Part shown: positions 52,618 through 61,987 of the stretch, one piece after another
Position numbering within the stretch: position 1 is the stretch's first letter
Layout: each line of letters begins with the position of its first letter
Origin: Candidatus Poseidonia sp.
Lineage (GTDB): Archaea > Thermoplasmatota > Poseidoniia > Poseidoniales > Poseidoniaceae
Direction: 5' to 3'
DNA: 64,000 nucleotides
Assembly (NCBI GenBank): GCA_016778305.1
Contig: JADHPT010000007.1
Span: forward strand, 1-64,000
Notes under the pieces: model-generated
What the model was told of the DNA's origin: nothing
The model's input: only the letters and a program-made list of their open reading frames with translations
The model's database searches: none
Made by a program: the position numbers and the translations under genes

Positions 52618-53691
52618 TCAAACCACCGCATTGGGTTGGCCGATGCTGTTGTTAAAGAAATCGACGAGTTTATCTCTGTACGTGTCGGGTTGGGTCAGCA
52701 TCAGCGTAATGTGGGAAAGGATACCTTCTCCATCACCGTCTTGATGAGAGATGGACGAGGGTGCAAACCAGCATTCAACATTCCCTTCTGGCTCAACATT
52801 CGCCTGTGCTTCCTCACACATAGACCGACCGTGATGAATTTTGATGCGATAGTCTTCCTCGGATTGGGTGACGAACATGGAGCGGTTTCCAATGTTTTTC
52901 GCTGCGGAAAGGGGTTCGTGTTTGACTAGGTTATCGCCGCTTGATACTTTACCAGCAAAGACGGCTGCATCCTTGAGAAAGACTGGGAAGCCAGCAAACT
53001 CCAACTCTTCTTTCAGAATTTTATCCATGGATGAATACGTAGATTCCAAAAACACAGCTTCGATTTCTTCGACCTGCTCAAAGGCGATTGCTGCCGCTCC
53101 AGCACCTAAAGATACACCGTACAAGCCGATATTGGACGCATCAACACCCTTCTCATCCTGCAACCACGACCAAACCGCAACAATGTCGCGCCATTCCCGC
53201 TGACCAGCAGAAACTAAACCATCTTCGATGGTGCTGTCGCCGTGATCACGCATGTCAAATATCACAACATTGAAATCGGATTGATGAAGCCACGCGGCTG
53301 GAATCAAAACCTCGTGATTCGCTTTACATGAGCGGATTCCATGAACCAAAATAACCCAGGGGCGGGATTCGTTTGATTCCATAACCCACGCAGCTAATTC
53401 GATGTCTTCATCAGGGATTTCAACGGTCGCATTGTCCCATGAATCAAACCATAGATGTTCAAGATCTCCCGCCAAAGTTTCATTCTTTTCAAACAGCCCT
53501 TCAGCGATGTCTTCATTCCAAAGTTCAACACTGAATTCATCGGGACTGTTACGCGCAGAGTGACCTGAGCATTCGAGATTGCTAGCAGCTGCTTGTGTGT
53601 AAACCAAGTTACCCAGTTGGTAGTAAACGATTGGCATGCTTGCGATAAGCAGCACGAGAATTGCTGGCACGGCTCGCTTCCAATTGCTCAT
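52618..53691 (-). CDS. Membrane-anchored alpha/beta hydrolase
   Basis: The 357-residue protein has an N-terminal signal-anchor helix (about 8-26) and an alpha/beta-hydrolase fold: the oxyanion region VILVHGIRSCKANHE, the strand VVIFDMRDHGDS, and the nucleophile elbow LYGVSLGAGAAA with serine in GVSLG. Acid and base residues lie in the C-terminal quarter, perhaps Asp in SEEDYRIKIHHG and His in SSISHQDGDG. It may act on lipids or peptides outside the membrane. It overlaps the decarboxylase gene by four bases (ATGA type), so the two are translationally coupled. Confidence 0.82.
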   Translation of the reverse strand: MSNWKRAVPAILVLLIASMPIVYYQLGNLVYTQAAASNLECSGHSARNSPDEFSVELWNEDIAEGLFEKNETLAGDLEHLWFDSWDNATVEIPDEDIELAAWVMESNESRPWVILVHGIRSCKANHEVLIPAAWLHQSDFNVVIFDMRDHGDSTIEDGLVSAGQREWRDIVAVWSWLQDEKGVDASNIGLYGVSLGAGAAAIAFEQVEEIEAVFLESTYSSMDKILKEELEFAGFPVFLKDAAVFAGKVSSGDNLVKHEPLSAAKNIGNRSMFVTQSEEDYRIKIHHGRSMCEEAQANVEPEGNVECWFAPSSISHQDGDGEGILSHITLMLTQPDTYRDKLVDFFNNSIGQPNAVV

Positions 53692-54548
53692 TCTTCTTCC
53701 TCCGCTAAAGTAAACACGACACTCCGCCCTGCTTGAAGATGCATGCCCTTCGGATGAGCCAGATTACCACTTTCTGCAGTTATGATCGTCGACGAGTAAC
53801 GATTCGCTGGAACTCGCACATCAACGCGTGATCCGAGACGAATCATGCCGATACGTTGGCCACGTCGAACGGTGACATCTCGACCAACATAGGGGAGTAC
53901 CGTACGAGCCAAGGCTCCGGAAATCTGCGTCATTTCAATCCGTATGCCGTTTTCAAGAAGGTAGACGGAACGAACTCGTTCGTTGTACTGGCTCTCTTTT
54001 TTGAACGCAGCACGGAAGGGTCCTCGCAGCATGCCTTTGCCGGTCCGATGTTCGATGCGTTCCAAGATTCCTGCCTCCGGTGCTCGGTTGACGTGTACGT
54101 CAAGAGGTGACATGAAAATAGCAAGACGCCATACATCATCTGGCCCTTCTTCACCAGGGCCAACGGCTTCAAAACGCTGTTCGGTAGCGAAGCTGAGGGG
54201 CATTTCAAGAGGCTGCGGATACCAATCGCCCGAAAGCGCGTCCTGTTCGGTTTGTCCTTCCTGAACTTCGCTCTGTGTTGGCCGCCGGCCAATGGCGCGT
54301 TCCCGTCGCAAAAACATCGCATTGCCGTCTGCAGGAGAGACCAGAATGCCTGGAGTTCGCGGAATCGGTCGGTCCGGGTCACGCCAAAAATTCACCATGA
54401 AGGCAGCTGCCATGAGGCATAAGATGCCGAACATGGGGATGAGGCCGGCAACGGGATCGATGATGGTGCCAATGATCAGGGCGCTCACGCCCATCATGCT
54501 CATCATCAAAACCGGGCCGTGGCCTCCGGGGGCCAAACCAGCCATCAT
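53688..54548 (-). CDS. psd: Phosphatidylserine decarboxylase-type enzyme (archaetidylserine decarboxylase)
   Basis: The 286-residue protein has two N-terminal helices and the PSD fold. The self-cleavage motif is GMIRLGSRVDVRVP; cleavage before Ser240 would leave a pyruvoyl group on a 47-residue alpha chain. Other family marks are DPDRPIPRTPGILVSPADG near residue 55-72 and FMSPLDVHVNRAPEAG, with the His that assists catalysis. In archaea the family makes archaetidylethanolamine from archaetidylserine. It could pair with the CDP-alcohol phosphotransferase at 10540-11256. It begins five bases after the coiled-coil gene. Confidence 0.9.
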   Translation of the reverse strand: MMAGLAPGGHGPVLMMSMMGVSALIIGTIIDPVAGLIPMFGILCLMAAAFMVNFWRDPDRPIPRTPGILVSPADGNAMFLRRERAIGRRPTQSEVQEGQTEQDALSGDWYPQPLEMPLSFATEQRFEAVGPGEEGPDDVWRLAIFMSPLDVHVNRAPEAGILERIEHRTGKGMLRGPFRAAFKKESQYNERVRSVYLLENGIRIEMTQISGALARTVLPYVGRDVTVRRGQRIGMIRLGSRVDVRVPANRYSSTIITAESGNLAHPKGMHLQAGRSVVFTLAEEEE

Positions 54549-54553
54549 CTCAC

Positions 54554-55300
54554 CTAGTTAGAGGACCAAGGGTCTTCGCCATCGCCCCAATCTGCAGGGG
54601 GCTCTTCGGATGCTGCTTCAGGTTCTTCTTCTGGCTCTTCAACTGGCGCTTCTTCTGGAACTTCTTCAACGACTTCAACAGCTGCCGTGGCTTCTTCTGC
54701 TTCTGCTGCTTCAGCCTCTGCTTCACTCATTTCCTCACTGCGAGCCTGGACCATTTCTTCAACGCGCTCGGTGAAGACGCGGGACATGTGTTGGGACTTG
54801 CGTTCGGATTCAACAGCACGCTCAATCATCTCGTAGCGCTCCTTGATAGCCTTGTTCAAATCTTCAAAAATTTGCATGTGGCCGACATACCAGTCGTCAC
54901 GAGCTTTCATCTCAGTAACGGCAAGACGCAAATCGTTATCCAATTCTTCTGCGATACCGAACACCTTGCCCAAACGGTCTTTTTCACGTGAGTACTTTTC
55001 TTCCATCTTGTCCAATTCTGGTTCAAGGTGTTCCACACGCTTGGAGGCTTTTGTAGCTCTCATTTCGAGTTCACGGACGCGGACATCCTTCTCTGCAATG
55101 ATGGATTCGAGTGATTCTTTTTCGATCTCACGGTCGATGATTTCTTTTTCAAGAACTTCAATTTCTGCTCGTGCGTCAACGAGTTCTTTTTCCTGAGATT
55201 CATAGGCCGCAAACAGTTTTTGCAAACGGTCCGTCTCGGTGGCAAGTGCTTCTTCCAATTCCTTGATGCGGACCTCAGGGGTGATGGTTCCTTCCGTCAT
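54554..55300 (-). CDS. Coiled-coil protein with acidic tail, unknown
   Basis: Residues about 8-185 of this 248-residue protein form one long, heptad-patterned helix rich in Glu, Lys and Arg. The last 60 residues are low-complexity Glu/Ala/Pro/Val followed by DWGDGEDPWSSN. No signal peptide or membrane helix is seen. The protein is likely an elongated dimer, maybe structural. It is the first gene of the minus-strand set coiled coil, decarboxylase, hydrolase, RaSEA. Confidence 0.75.
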   Translation of the reverse strand: MTEGTITPEVRIKELEEALATETDRLQKLFAAYESQEKELVDARAEIEVLEKEIIDREIEKESLESIIAEKDVRVRELEMRATKASKRVEHLEPELDKMEEKYSREKDRLGKVFGIAEELDNDLRLAVTEMKARDDWYVGHMQIFEDLNKAIKERYEMIERAVESERKSQHMSRVFTERVEEMVQARSEEMSEAEAEAAEAEEATAAVEVVEEVPEEAPVEEPEEEPEAASEEPPADWGDGEDPWSSN

Positions 55301-55406
55301 ATTCTCACCGGGAGGTCAAGCCTCCACATACGGCGAGTTCTATCCTACCTATCAAGCCGACGCTTGAAAGAGCAGGTTTTCCCCTTACAATGCGGGGTCA
55401 TCCTTC

Positions 55407-56369
55407 CTAACGAAGGGCATTGGTAGCCTTGACCAATTCTCGAGCTATACTGACTTCACCCATTGAGTGGCCTGCGTCGCCGACCATCACCAACTTGCTT
55501 TGTGGCAGCGCCTTGTGCAGTTCCCAAGCGCTGCGAGGCGGGCAAACCACATCGTAACGCCCCTGTACGATCACGGTTGGGATGTGTTGAATGGAGGCGA
55601 CTTGGTTGAGAATATGTGCTTCCTCAACGAAGATAGCATTGATGAAATAATGGCACTCGATTCGAGCGAAAGCGACTGCAAAGTCAAGATCTTCGGCTTT
55701 CTCAAGGTATTCCGGGTCGGGAAAGAGACGACTTGTCGCCATTTCCCAACGAGTCCACTCTTTGGCTGCAGCACGGCGAACTTCTGCATGCTTGCTGGTC
55801 AACCTTGCATAATAAGCCGTGATGAGGTCGTCTTGTTCGCCCTCTGGTATATGGTTGCGATAAGGTTCAAATGCATCTGGAAATAGATGGCTGGCGCCGT
55901 CCTGGTAGAACCATCGCAGTTCACTTTTTCGGCACATGAAGATACCCCGAAGAACCAAACTGATAGCTCGGTCGGGGTGGTGTTGAGCATAGATGAGCGA
56001 GAGAGTTGAGCCCCATGAACCACCAAAAACGTGCCACTTTTCAACCCCCAAATGCTCTCTGAGTTGTTCAATATCGCCAACCAAGGCCTGCGTATTGTTG
56101 TCTTCGAGTTCGGCGTGAGGTGTCGATTGACCGCATCCGCGTTGGTCAAATTGTATGATGTCAAAGGCGGCTGGGTCGAAGTATTGGCGGTACGATGGCT
56201 GACCTCCACCGCCGGGTCCTCCGTGAATCACAATAACGGGTATGCCTTCTGGATTTCCGCTTCGCTCCCAAGCAATTGTATGGAGTTCTGTGACCACCAA
56301 ATGGCCTTTTTCATGTGCTTCAATCGGGGGGTAAAGTACGTCTTCAAGCCTCGTTGTCGTATCCAACAT
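55407..56369 (-). CDS. pip: Proline iminopeptidase
   Basis: The 320-residue alpha/beta hydrolase removes N-terminal proline from peptides. Clear marks are the oxyanion motif HGGPGGGG (about 50-57), FDQRGCGQSTPH, the nucleophile Ser118 in GGSWGSTLSL, the acid in GRYDVVCPP and the base His in GDAGHSMGE. The cap domain has the usual Trp-rich stretch (EWTRWEMATSRLFPDP). Length matches bacterial Pip of peptidase family S33. It is cytoplasmic and fits a heterotrophic life on proteins. It is divergent from the methyltransferase gene at 56447. Confidence 0.93.
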   Translation of the reverse strand: MLDTTTRLEDVLYPPIEAHEKGHLVVTELHTIAWERSGNPEGIPVIVIHGGPGGGGQPSYRQYFDPAAFDIIQFDQRGCGQSTPHAELEDNNTQALVGDIEQLREHLGVEKWHVFGGSWGSTLSLIYAQHHPDRAISLVLRGIFMCRKSELRWFYQDGASHLFPDAFEPYRNHIPEGEQDDLITAYYARLTSKHAEVRRAAAKEWTRWEMATSRLFPDPEYLEKAEDLDFAVAFARIECHYFINAIFVEEAHILNQVASIQHIPTVIVQGRYDVVCPPRSAWELHKALPQSKLVMVGDAGHSMGEVSIARELVKATNALR

Positions 56370-56446
56370 GGTGGCCCCATATCAAGGGCAGGCATCTTCT
56401 TTTCGCCATGAACATCTTCAAGGACGACCGATGAGGGGTAAGGGGT

Positions 56447-57064
56447 ATGAGCCAACGAAAGGCGACCGATGTGTTCAGCGAATGGGCAGAGGCCGGAAGG
56501 GATGAGGGCATGGAACGTGGGCACGGCCCAAGCGTGGAAGTGATGCTCGAGCGTGTGCTTGCTACCCGCCACGAATCGTTCACCGCCATCGATATCGGTT
56601 GTGGCAACGGTTGGGTTGTTCGGAAATTATTGGCGCACCCACTTTGCACCGAAGCATCCGGCGTCGATGGAGCAAGCGCCATGATTGAGAAGGCGAAATC
56701 CATCCATCCTGATGGGGACTATACTGAGGCAATGCTTCCTGATTGGAAACCAGAAAAGGCCGTAGATATGCTCCACAGCATGGAATGTCTCTACTACCTC
56801 CACGACCCTTTGAGTTTTCTCAAAACCCTGCATGCAGACTGGCTCAACGCTGGGGGGAGTATTGTCATCGGCGTGGATCACTACCTCGAGAATCCATCAA
56901 GCCACGACTGGCCTGAATCACTCAACGTTCACATGACGACGCTTTCCATCGCACAGTGGCGTGACGGTATGACCGATGCTGGTTTTACAGACGTAATAAC
57001 GACCCAAACCGGCGCCAAGGAAGGTTGGGCTGGTACGCTGATCATTACGGCGTCAAAACCCTGA
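56447..57064 (+). CDS. Class I SAM-dependent methyltransferase
   Basis: The 205-residue protein has the SAM-binding motif AIDIGCGNGWVVRKLL (about residues 47-62), then the acidic strand-2 residue in GVDGASAMIEKAK, and the motif II/III region DMLHSMECLYYLHDP. The C-terminal ITTQTGAKEGWAGTLIITASK is the usual final hairpin. The substrate (small molecule, lipid or other) cannot be told. The gene ends two bases before the convergent AddA-like gene. Confidence 0.88.
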   Translation: MSQRKATDVFSEWAEAGRDEGMERGHGPSVEVMLERVLATRHESFTAIDIGCGNGWVVRKLLAHPLCTEASGVDGASAMIEKAKSIHPDGDYTEAMLPDWKPEKAVDMLHSMECLYYLHDPLSFLKTLHADWLNAGGSIVIGVDHYLENPSSHDWPESLNVHMTTLSIAQWRDGMTDAGFTDVITTQTGAKEGWAGTLIITASKP

Positions 57065-57065
57065 G

Positions 57066-60000
57066 TCACTGGAGCCCAAGAGGTTCTCCTTCGGGTCCAC
57101 AACGTCGAACATCCCCTCGGTAAAAGGGACACTGCTCACATAGTTTTGTCCCTGCAGGGAGGCGTGGTGGCGCTTCGGTTTCAGGATTGAGATGAAGGAT
57201 GCTTCGCCAAAAGAGGTGTTCGAGCAGTTCCGTACGAGATTGTTCAAATTCATCACTCGTCAGCTGTACCATGCGGCCGTTAGCACCGATGAGAATTGCT
57301 GGAGGGAGAACGCTGCGCCGGTCTTCTTTGGGCTTCCGTTGTTCAATGGCTTCAAGGGCCATTGAGTACAAGGTTAATTGCAATCGGTGTTCATCGAGGA
57401 TGGCTCGTTCATGGGGCCCGATGGGGTCGAGAGTGGTGTTGGTCGGCGGTGTCATCTGCAATCCGTGTCCCTTCGTGTGATCAGCCTCATTGAAGGGTTG
57501 AAGGCAGCCCTGAGTTTTCAAATCGACCACCTGAAGGGCGCCTTTACCCTCTTCATCTGCAAGGGCTAATACCAAATCAGCACGCCCGCTGAAATCCATG
57601 TTGATCTGCCGGACCTGCGCCTGTTCAGTACCACCTTGGGGAGAAAAGACAGAGACGGGCATGCCGGACGTGTCGATTTCATGCCGATGGAAGAATGGCA
57701 ATTCTGTACGAACCGCTTCCACACGGTAGCGGTGCAAATCATCACCTTTGACCCACTGGCCTAAGATGCCCTTGTCGATCAAATTGGCGATATGCATGAG
57801 GCGGTCACGCCACTTCGCTTCGGGCGTTCCCTCCGTTTGAGTTTCTCCGTATCCAAATTCATTCATTACCCTGGCAACCGTTGTTGAAGACGCCAAGACT
57901 TCTTCTTCACTCTCATGAAGCCATTCCCTGTCGAGAGGTGCTTGTGTTGCGATGATGTTCAAGGGATTCCGGAGTCCAATTTCAAGAACCCTGTGCATCA
58001 TCAATCCGAATTCTGTTGCCTCCGGCCACGAAGGGGATTTGATTTTTGACGCTTGGGTGTTTGGGAATCTAAAGGGTTCACTTACCCAGCCTTTGACGTG
58101 CTCGAGCCAGTATTTTCGAGGGCAGGAATTGGTGGCATCCAAATGGTGTGCAGCTCCCTTGATTGCTCGTTCATGAACGACGATTTGAGGTGATGAAACC
58201 TCCACTTCAACATGTTCACTGAGTCGTTCTTGGAGGTGGCGTGCCCGTTGTTGAGGAGAGACCAGATCTTGCGTCCCGAAGCAGGATGGATGATGGTAGA
58301 TTCTGATTCCTTGGACCCCCTCCTCTCCCAGCGGACTGGAGGTTGCGAGTTGTGCCGGGTTAAGGGCAACTTCTTCATTGCTTGGATTAAATAAAGGAAG
58401 TTCATTCTTCTCTGCGTCACCCTGCAAGAGCCAGGGAGATGCTGTATCATTGGCACACCATGCTGCACGTCGAAGGCCTTCGACAAACATACGCCCCATC
58501 GTTCGCGGGTCAGGTTTGATCTTCACCGAAAGGAGCCCTGAATCCTGGTTAAACGTTGAACGATCGCCAGGTGAACCCGTAATGATGAGGCGGTCTTTGA
58601 CCCGTGTGAGTGCGACGTAAAATTTGCGTCGTAATTCCGCCTTGTCTTGGGCCTTGTTCATCTGGCTTGCAAAGGCCCACAGGCCGTCTTCAGGGCGTTC
58701 TTTGGCGACATAGGGTTGCAGGCGTCCGGCGATGACTTGTGGAGTGACAAGGACGTTGTCTTGAACAGAAATCGATGCGTCAGCCATCCCTGCTGAGAAC
58801 AATCCAGTTACCATGACAACAGGGGCCTGGAGGCCTTTTGATCCGTGTATGGTCATGATTTGAACGGCTGCTTGCCCGGGGCGGGTGATGGCTTGTGGCC
58901 CTTGACGCCCAAGCGTTCGTAATTCACCCATTCTACGATACAGTGCTGAAGCGTCATGTCCGACCTCAGTTCCAATGGAGTGAATCATGGCCAACCATGC
59001 TTCTGCATGTTGGCGTTGAGCGTCGTCACAATAGACCACAAAGAGATCTGAATGATCGAGGACATCATCGAATACATCGTATATCGCCCCCCAGGATGTG
59101 CGTTGATGAAGTCGCTCGAGGAGTGCGGCAACGGCCGGAGTCGGGGCGTTGGAAATCAAACAAGGCCAAACCGAAGTTCCCTCTTCCAGCGATGAAAAGG
59201 CCGTATGCACCCGACTCTCAGTCATCCCGACCACGGCTGAACGAGCAAACTCAATACCCGCTTTTCGCAAACACGGATTGGCCATAAGGGCCAATAACGA
59301 CATCAGTGGCTGGATTACAGGCTGCAAGAGCAAGAGACCTTGACGGTCGGCCATCACGGGAATACTTCGGGCGCGAAGTCGCTCAACCATGTCGGGCAAG
59401 TGCGTGCGTGAATTGATGAGAATCATGATGTCTTCGGGACGGACGTCGGGCCCCGTTTCTTCGAGGGTTGTCCATGCAGAATCAGTTGTGGACCAGACCT
59501 GTGTGGGGCTGTTATTGAGGAGGGCTTGAACGCGGTCTGCAAGAAGTTCATGTTCGAGTTGGAAGCCTTTGGCGTTTGGGTCCTCAAAGGTGTTGAGAGG
59601 AACGTCAAGGTCCATGGAAACGTCTTGAAGTTGTCCTTGAATCGGCAAGAGCCATTCCAGCACGCCCGGATCCTCAAGGTCCCGAGCGGGTCGAAGGCGT
59701 TGGGCTTCAGCATGCCAGTCACCCGGGAGCGCGTGATATCGGGGATCAAATACTTCATCGAACATGTCGTTCATGGTCTCCATCAAATCATGACGAGTGC
59801 GATGGTTTGAGGTCAAATCTATGTGCCCTTCATGACGGCGAAGGAGCCGATCTCCTGTGATGCTTGGTTGGCCATCCACATCTTCCTCATCAAAGGAAAC
59901 GAAGCTGTGAGGTGCCGATTCTTCTCCCGTGTGTTCGTTTGAGAACGAACCCGTTTCTCCTCCTGCACCAACAGGACGCGGATCACGTCCACATCCTGCC

Positions 60001-61985
60001 TGTCGAAGGTGGTCCAGTCTGGAGTCGTTGGATTCAATGCTGTTGCACAAACGTATGGTGGCTACCGCTCTGCGCATCACCGATACCTCTGCCTGTCGGA
60101 ATCGGTAGATGCTTTGCTTCATGTCACCGACAATGCAAACAGTAGGGTCCCACAAACCACTGGGTCGTGCCGGATCGTCAGCATGGTGTGCACGACGGCC
60201 CCACAAGCGAGCGAGAAGTCGGTAATGAGATGGATTAGTGTCTTGGTATTCGTCGATGATGAAAGCGCGGAATTGTCGGCGTAATTCGGACAGAATTTGG
60301 ACCCGGCGGTGCAAATCTTCCTGAAGTTGCGGGCGATCGTTCAACAGTGTGATGGCCCTCGATATGTGGGAATCGCTCCACGGTTCGTCTCCAAGTCCAT
60401 CCAACACATCGATGACTTCTGGAGGGTAGAGATGGCGGCACACATCTGGGCAACGAGCCAGGAGTAAGTCTGCGGCGAAGCGTTGGAGATCATCGAAGTC
60501 ATGCAGCCCATCCACAGACTTACGACGAGCAAGAATCTGATTGCAGCCCTGTTGAAGAACGATGAGGTCACTGAGGACTTCCATTTGCAGCGATGGTGAA
60601 ACGTAGGTGTTTCGCTCCCCGGGCTCGACTGGAATCGGTTCCTCCAGCGGGTCCAACCGCAAGGGGCAATCAAGAGGCATTCCATCAAATCCATTTCCAG
60701 GGTTGAGTAAAAAAGCAGACCTTGCCAGCAGGGAAATGAGTTTTCCAGTTGATGTTTCGAGGTGTTGTTTGACGTCGCTAATACGGTTGGTTGAACGCAG
60801 ATACAAAGCGTCTTTATCGGCTTTTGAAAGGCCTACTGCATTGGTTTTCGAGGTGATTCCTGCGGGCCATTTATCACCCTTCGGCAGAATATTACCTGGG
60901 AAAAAGGTCGGGTTTCCTTTTGTTAATCCCGAAGAGGTTGCAAGGCCGAGAAGCACCTTCCAAACCCATACCAATTGTTCCCCTGGTTGGTCAGGCAGAG
61001 GCTCACTCAGCGTTCGGACAAGGTGGTTGAAGCGAGTCAATTCAGTATCTGCTTCGGCGGGGTGGAGGCATGAAGCAGCGTAGGGCAAGAATTCACTGGT
61101 CCACCCAGAAAGCCCTTGTGCGAGGGTAGTGACAAAGGTTGGCAGTTCATCTGCTACCGGTTCTGCAATCATGTCCAACAAGATGGAGACAGGAGCGGGG
61201 CCGCGGCCAGCCCAGTCAAGTCCCAAATCCTCTGCACGTTGAATCATGGCACGGTGGGATTGTTCGACAAAGAGTGATCGGTCCATCAAGCCGCCGAGCA
61301 CCGTTTCCCCTTGGGCTTGGCCTCCCAGACGTGTGACAAGTCGGTTTCGTGCGAGCAGGAATTCTTCATGGTGGTGAAGGACACCCGCTTCGTGTGCGTC
61401 GGAAACAGTACGAATTCTCCACACAGCGTTCAGAGTATCATTCAACATCAATGGAGCCCGTTCTTCTGAGATCTGTTGATGCGATGGGTAGAGTGCTACA
61501 AGGTCGATATAGGGCTGAACGAGACGATTGAGAAAGGCATCGATGGTTGATATCGGCGCTTCATCCAAGCCTGAAAGCAGCATTTCAACATCGGAGTCGT
61601 GGCGCAAACGTGGGTCGTAGATGCCGTCATCATCGCCAAAAGCAAGAGGTTGGGCACGACTTTGGGCCAGACGGTCGCGGATTCGTGCCTTGAGTTCGGC
61701 GGCGGCTTTTCTCGTGAAGGTGATTGCAACAACTTCAGAAGGCAACAATCCCTTCCAGTCCTCAAGTTCGGTTCGTTCTTTCTTCGGGGATCGTAGGGCG
61801 CCATGACCGCTGAGTGGCACACGGGGCCCAGGGGGCGTCATGTGCGTCGCTCTCTGTTCAGAGGCGATGAGGTGCTGAACATAACGCTCGGCCATCACCG
61901 TTGTTTTTCCAGTACCTGCGCCCGCATCCAAAGCAATGTGTCGGTCGAGGTCCAAACCGAGGCGTTGACTTTTGTTGAATTCAAC
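57066..61985 (-). CDS. AddA-like UvrD-type helicase-nuclease with iron-sulfur cysteines
   Basis: The ATG at 61985 (MVEFNKSQRL) gives 1639 residues. Helicase motif I is DAGAGTGKTT (about 21-30), motif II is IIDEYQDTN (about 574-582), the later motifs are TIHGSKGLQAPVVMVTG (about 1043) and FYVALTRVKDRLIITG (about 1121). A RecB-type nuclease domain ends the chain: LQVVDLKTQG (about 1482-1491). Cys in NSCPRKYWLEH (about 1287) and three Cys in CEQCPFYRGDVRRC (about 1617-1630) are an iron-sulfur staple normally on AddB. It is probably a double-strand-break end processor. It starts two bases after the AddB-like gene and is preceded by it in one operon. Confidence 0.88.
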   Translation of the reverse strand, partial: VEFNKSQRLGLDLDRHIALDAGAGTGKTTVMAERYVQHLIASEQRATHMTPPGPRVPLSGHGALRSPKKERTELEDWKGLLPSEVVAITFTRKAAAELKARIRDRLAQSRAQPLAFGDDDGIYDPRLRHDSDVEMLLSGLDEAPISTIDAFLNRLVQPYIDLVALYPSHQQISEERAPLMLNDTLNAVWRIRTVSDAHEAGVLHHHEEFLLARNRLVTRLGGQAQGETVLGGLMDRSLFVEQSHRAMIQRAEDLGLDWAGRGPAPVSILLDMIAEPVADELPTFVTTLAQGLSGWTSEFLPYAASCLHPAEADTELTRFNHLVRTLSEPLPDQPGEQLVWVWKVLLGLATSSGLTKGNPTFFPGNILPKGDKWPAGITSKTNAVGLSKADKDALYLRSTNRISDVKQHLETSTGKLISLLARSAFLLNPGNGFDGMPLDCPLRLDPLEEPIPVEPGERNTYVSPSLQMEVLSDLIVLQQGCNQILARRKSVDGLHDFDDLQRFAADLLLARCPDVCRHLYPPEVIDVLDGLGDEPWSDSHISRAITLLNDRPQLQEDLHRRVQILSELRRQFRAFIIDEYQDTNPSHYRLLARLWGRRAHHADDPARPSGLWDPTVCIVGDMKQSIYRFRQAEVSVMRRAVATIRLCNSIESNDSRLDHLRQAGCGRDPRPVGAGGETGSFSNEHTGEESAPHSFVSFDEEDVDGQPSITGDRLLRRHEGHIDLTSNHRTRHDLMETMNDMFDEVFDPRYHALPGDWHAEAQRLRPARDLEDPGVLEWLLPIQGQLQDVSMDLDVPLNTFEDPNAKGFQLEHELLADRVQALLNNSPTQVWSTTDSAWTTLEETGPDVRPEDIMILINSRTHLPDMVERLRARSIPVMADRQGLLLLQPVIQPLMSLLALMANPCLRKAGIEFARSAVVGMTESRVHTAFSSLEEGTSVWPCLISNAPTPAVAALLERLHQRTSWGAIYDVFDDVLDHSDLFVVYCDDAQRQHAEAWLAMIHSIGTEVGHDASALYRRMGELRTLGRQGPQAITRPGQAAVQIMTIHGSKGLQAPVVMVTGLFSAGMADASISVQDNVLVTPQVIAGRLQPYVAKERPEDGLWAFASQMNKAQDKAELRRKFYVALTRVKDRLIITGSPGDRSTFNQDSGLLSVKIKPDPRTMGRMFVEGLRRAAWCANDTASPWLLQGDAEKNELPLFNPSNEEVALNPAQLATSSPLGEEGVQGIRIYHHPSCFGTQDLVSPQQRARHLQERLSEHVEVEVSSPQIVVHERAIKGAAHHLDATNSCPRKYWLEHVKGWVSEPFRFPNTQASKIKSPSWPEATEFGLMMHRVLEIGLRNPLNIIATQAPLDREWLHESEEEVLASSTTVARVMNEFGYGETQTEGTPEAKWRDRLMHIANLIDKGILGQWVKGDDLHRYRVEAVRTELPFFHRHEIDTSGMPVSVFSPQGGTEQAQVRQINMDFSGRADLVLALADEEGKGALQVVDLKTQGCLQPFNEADHTKGHGLQMTPPTNTTLDPIGPHERAILDEHRLQLTLYSMALEAIEQRKPKEDRRSVLPPAILIGANGRMVQLTSDEFEQSRTELLEHLFWRSILHLNPETEAPPRLPAGTKLCEQCPFYRGDVRRCGPEGEPLGLQ

Positions 61986-61987
61986 CA

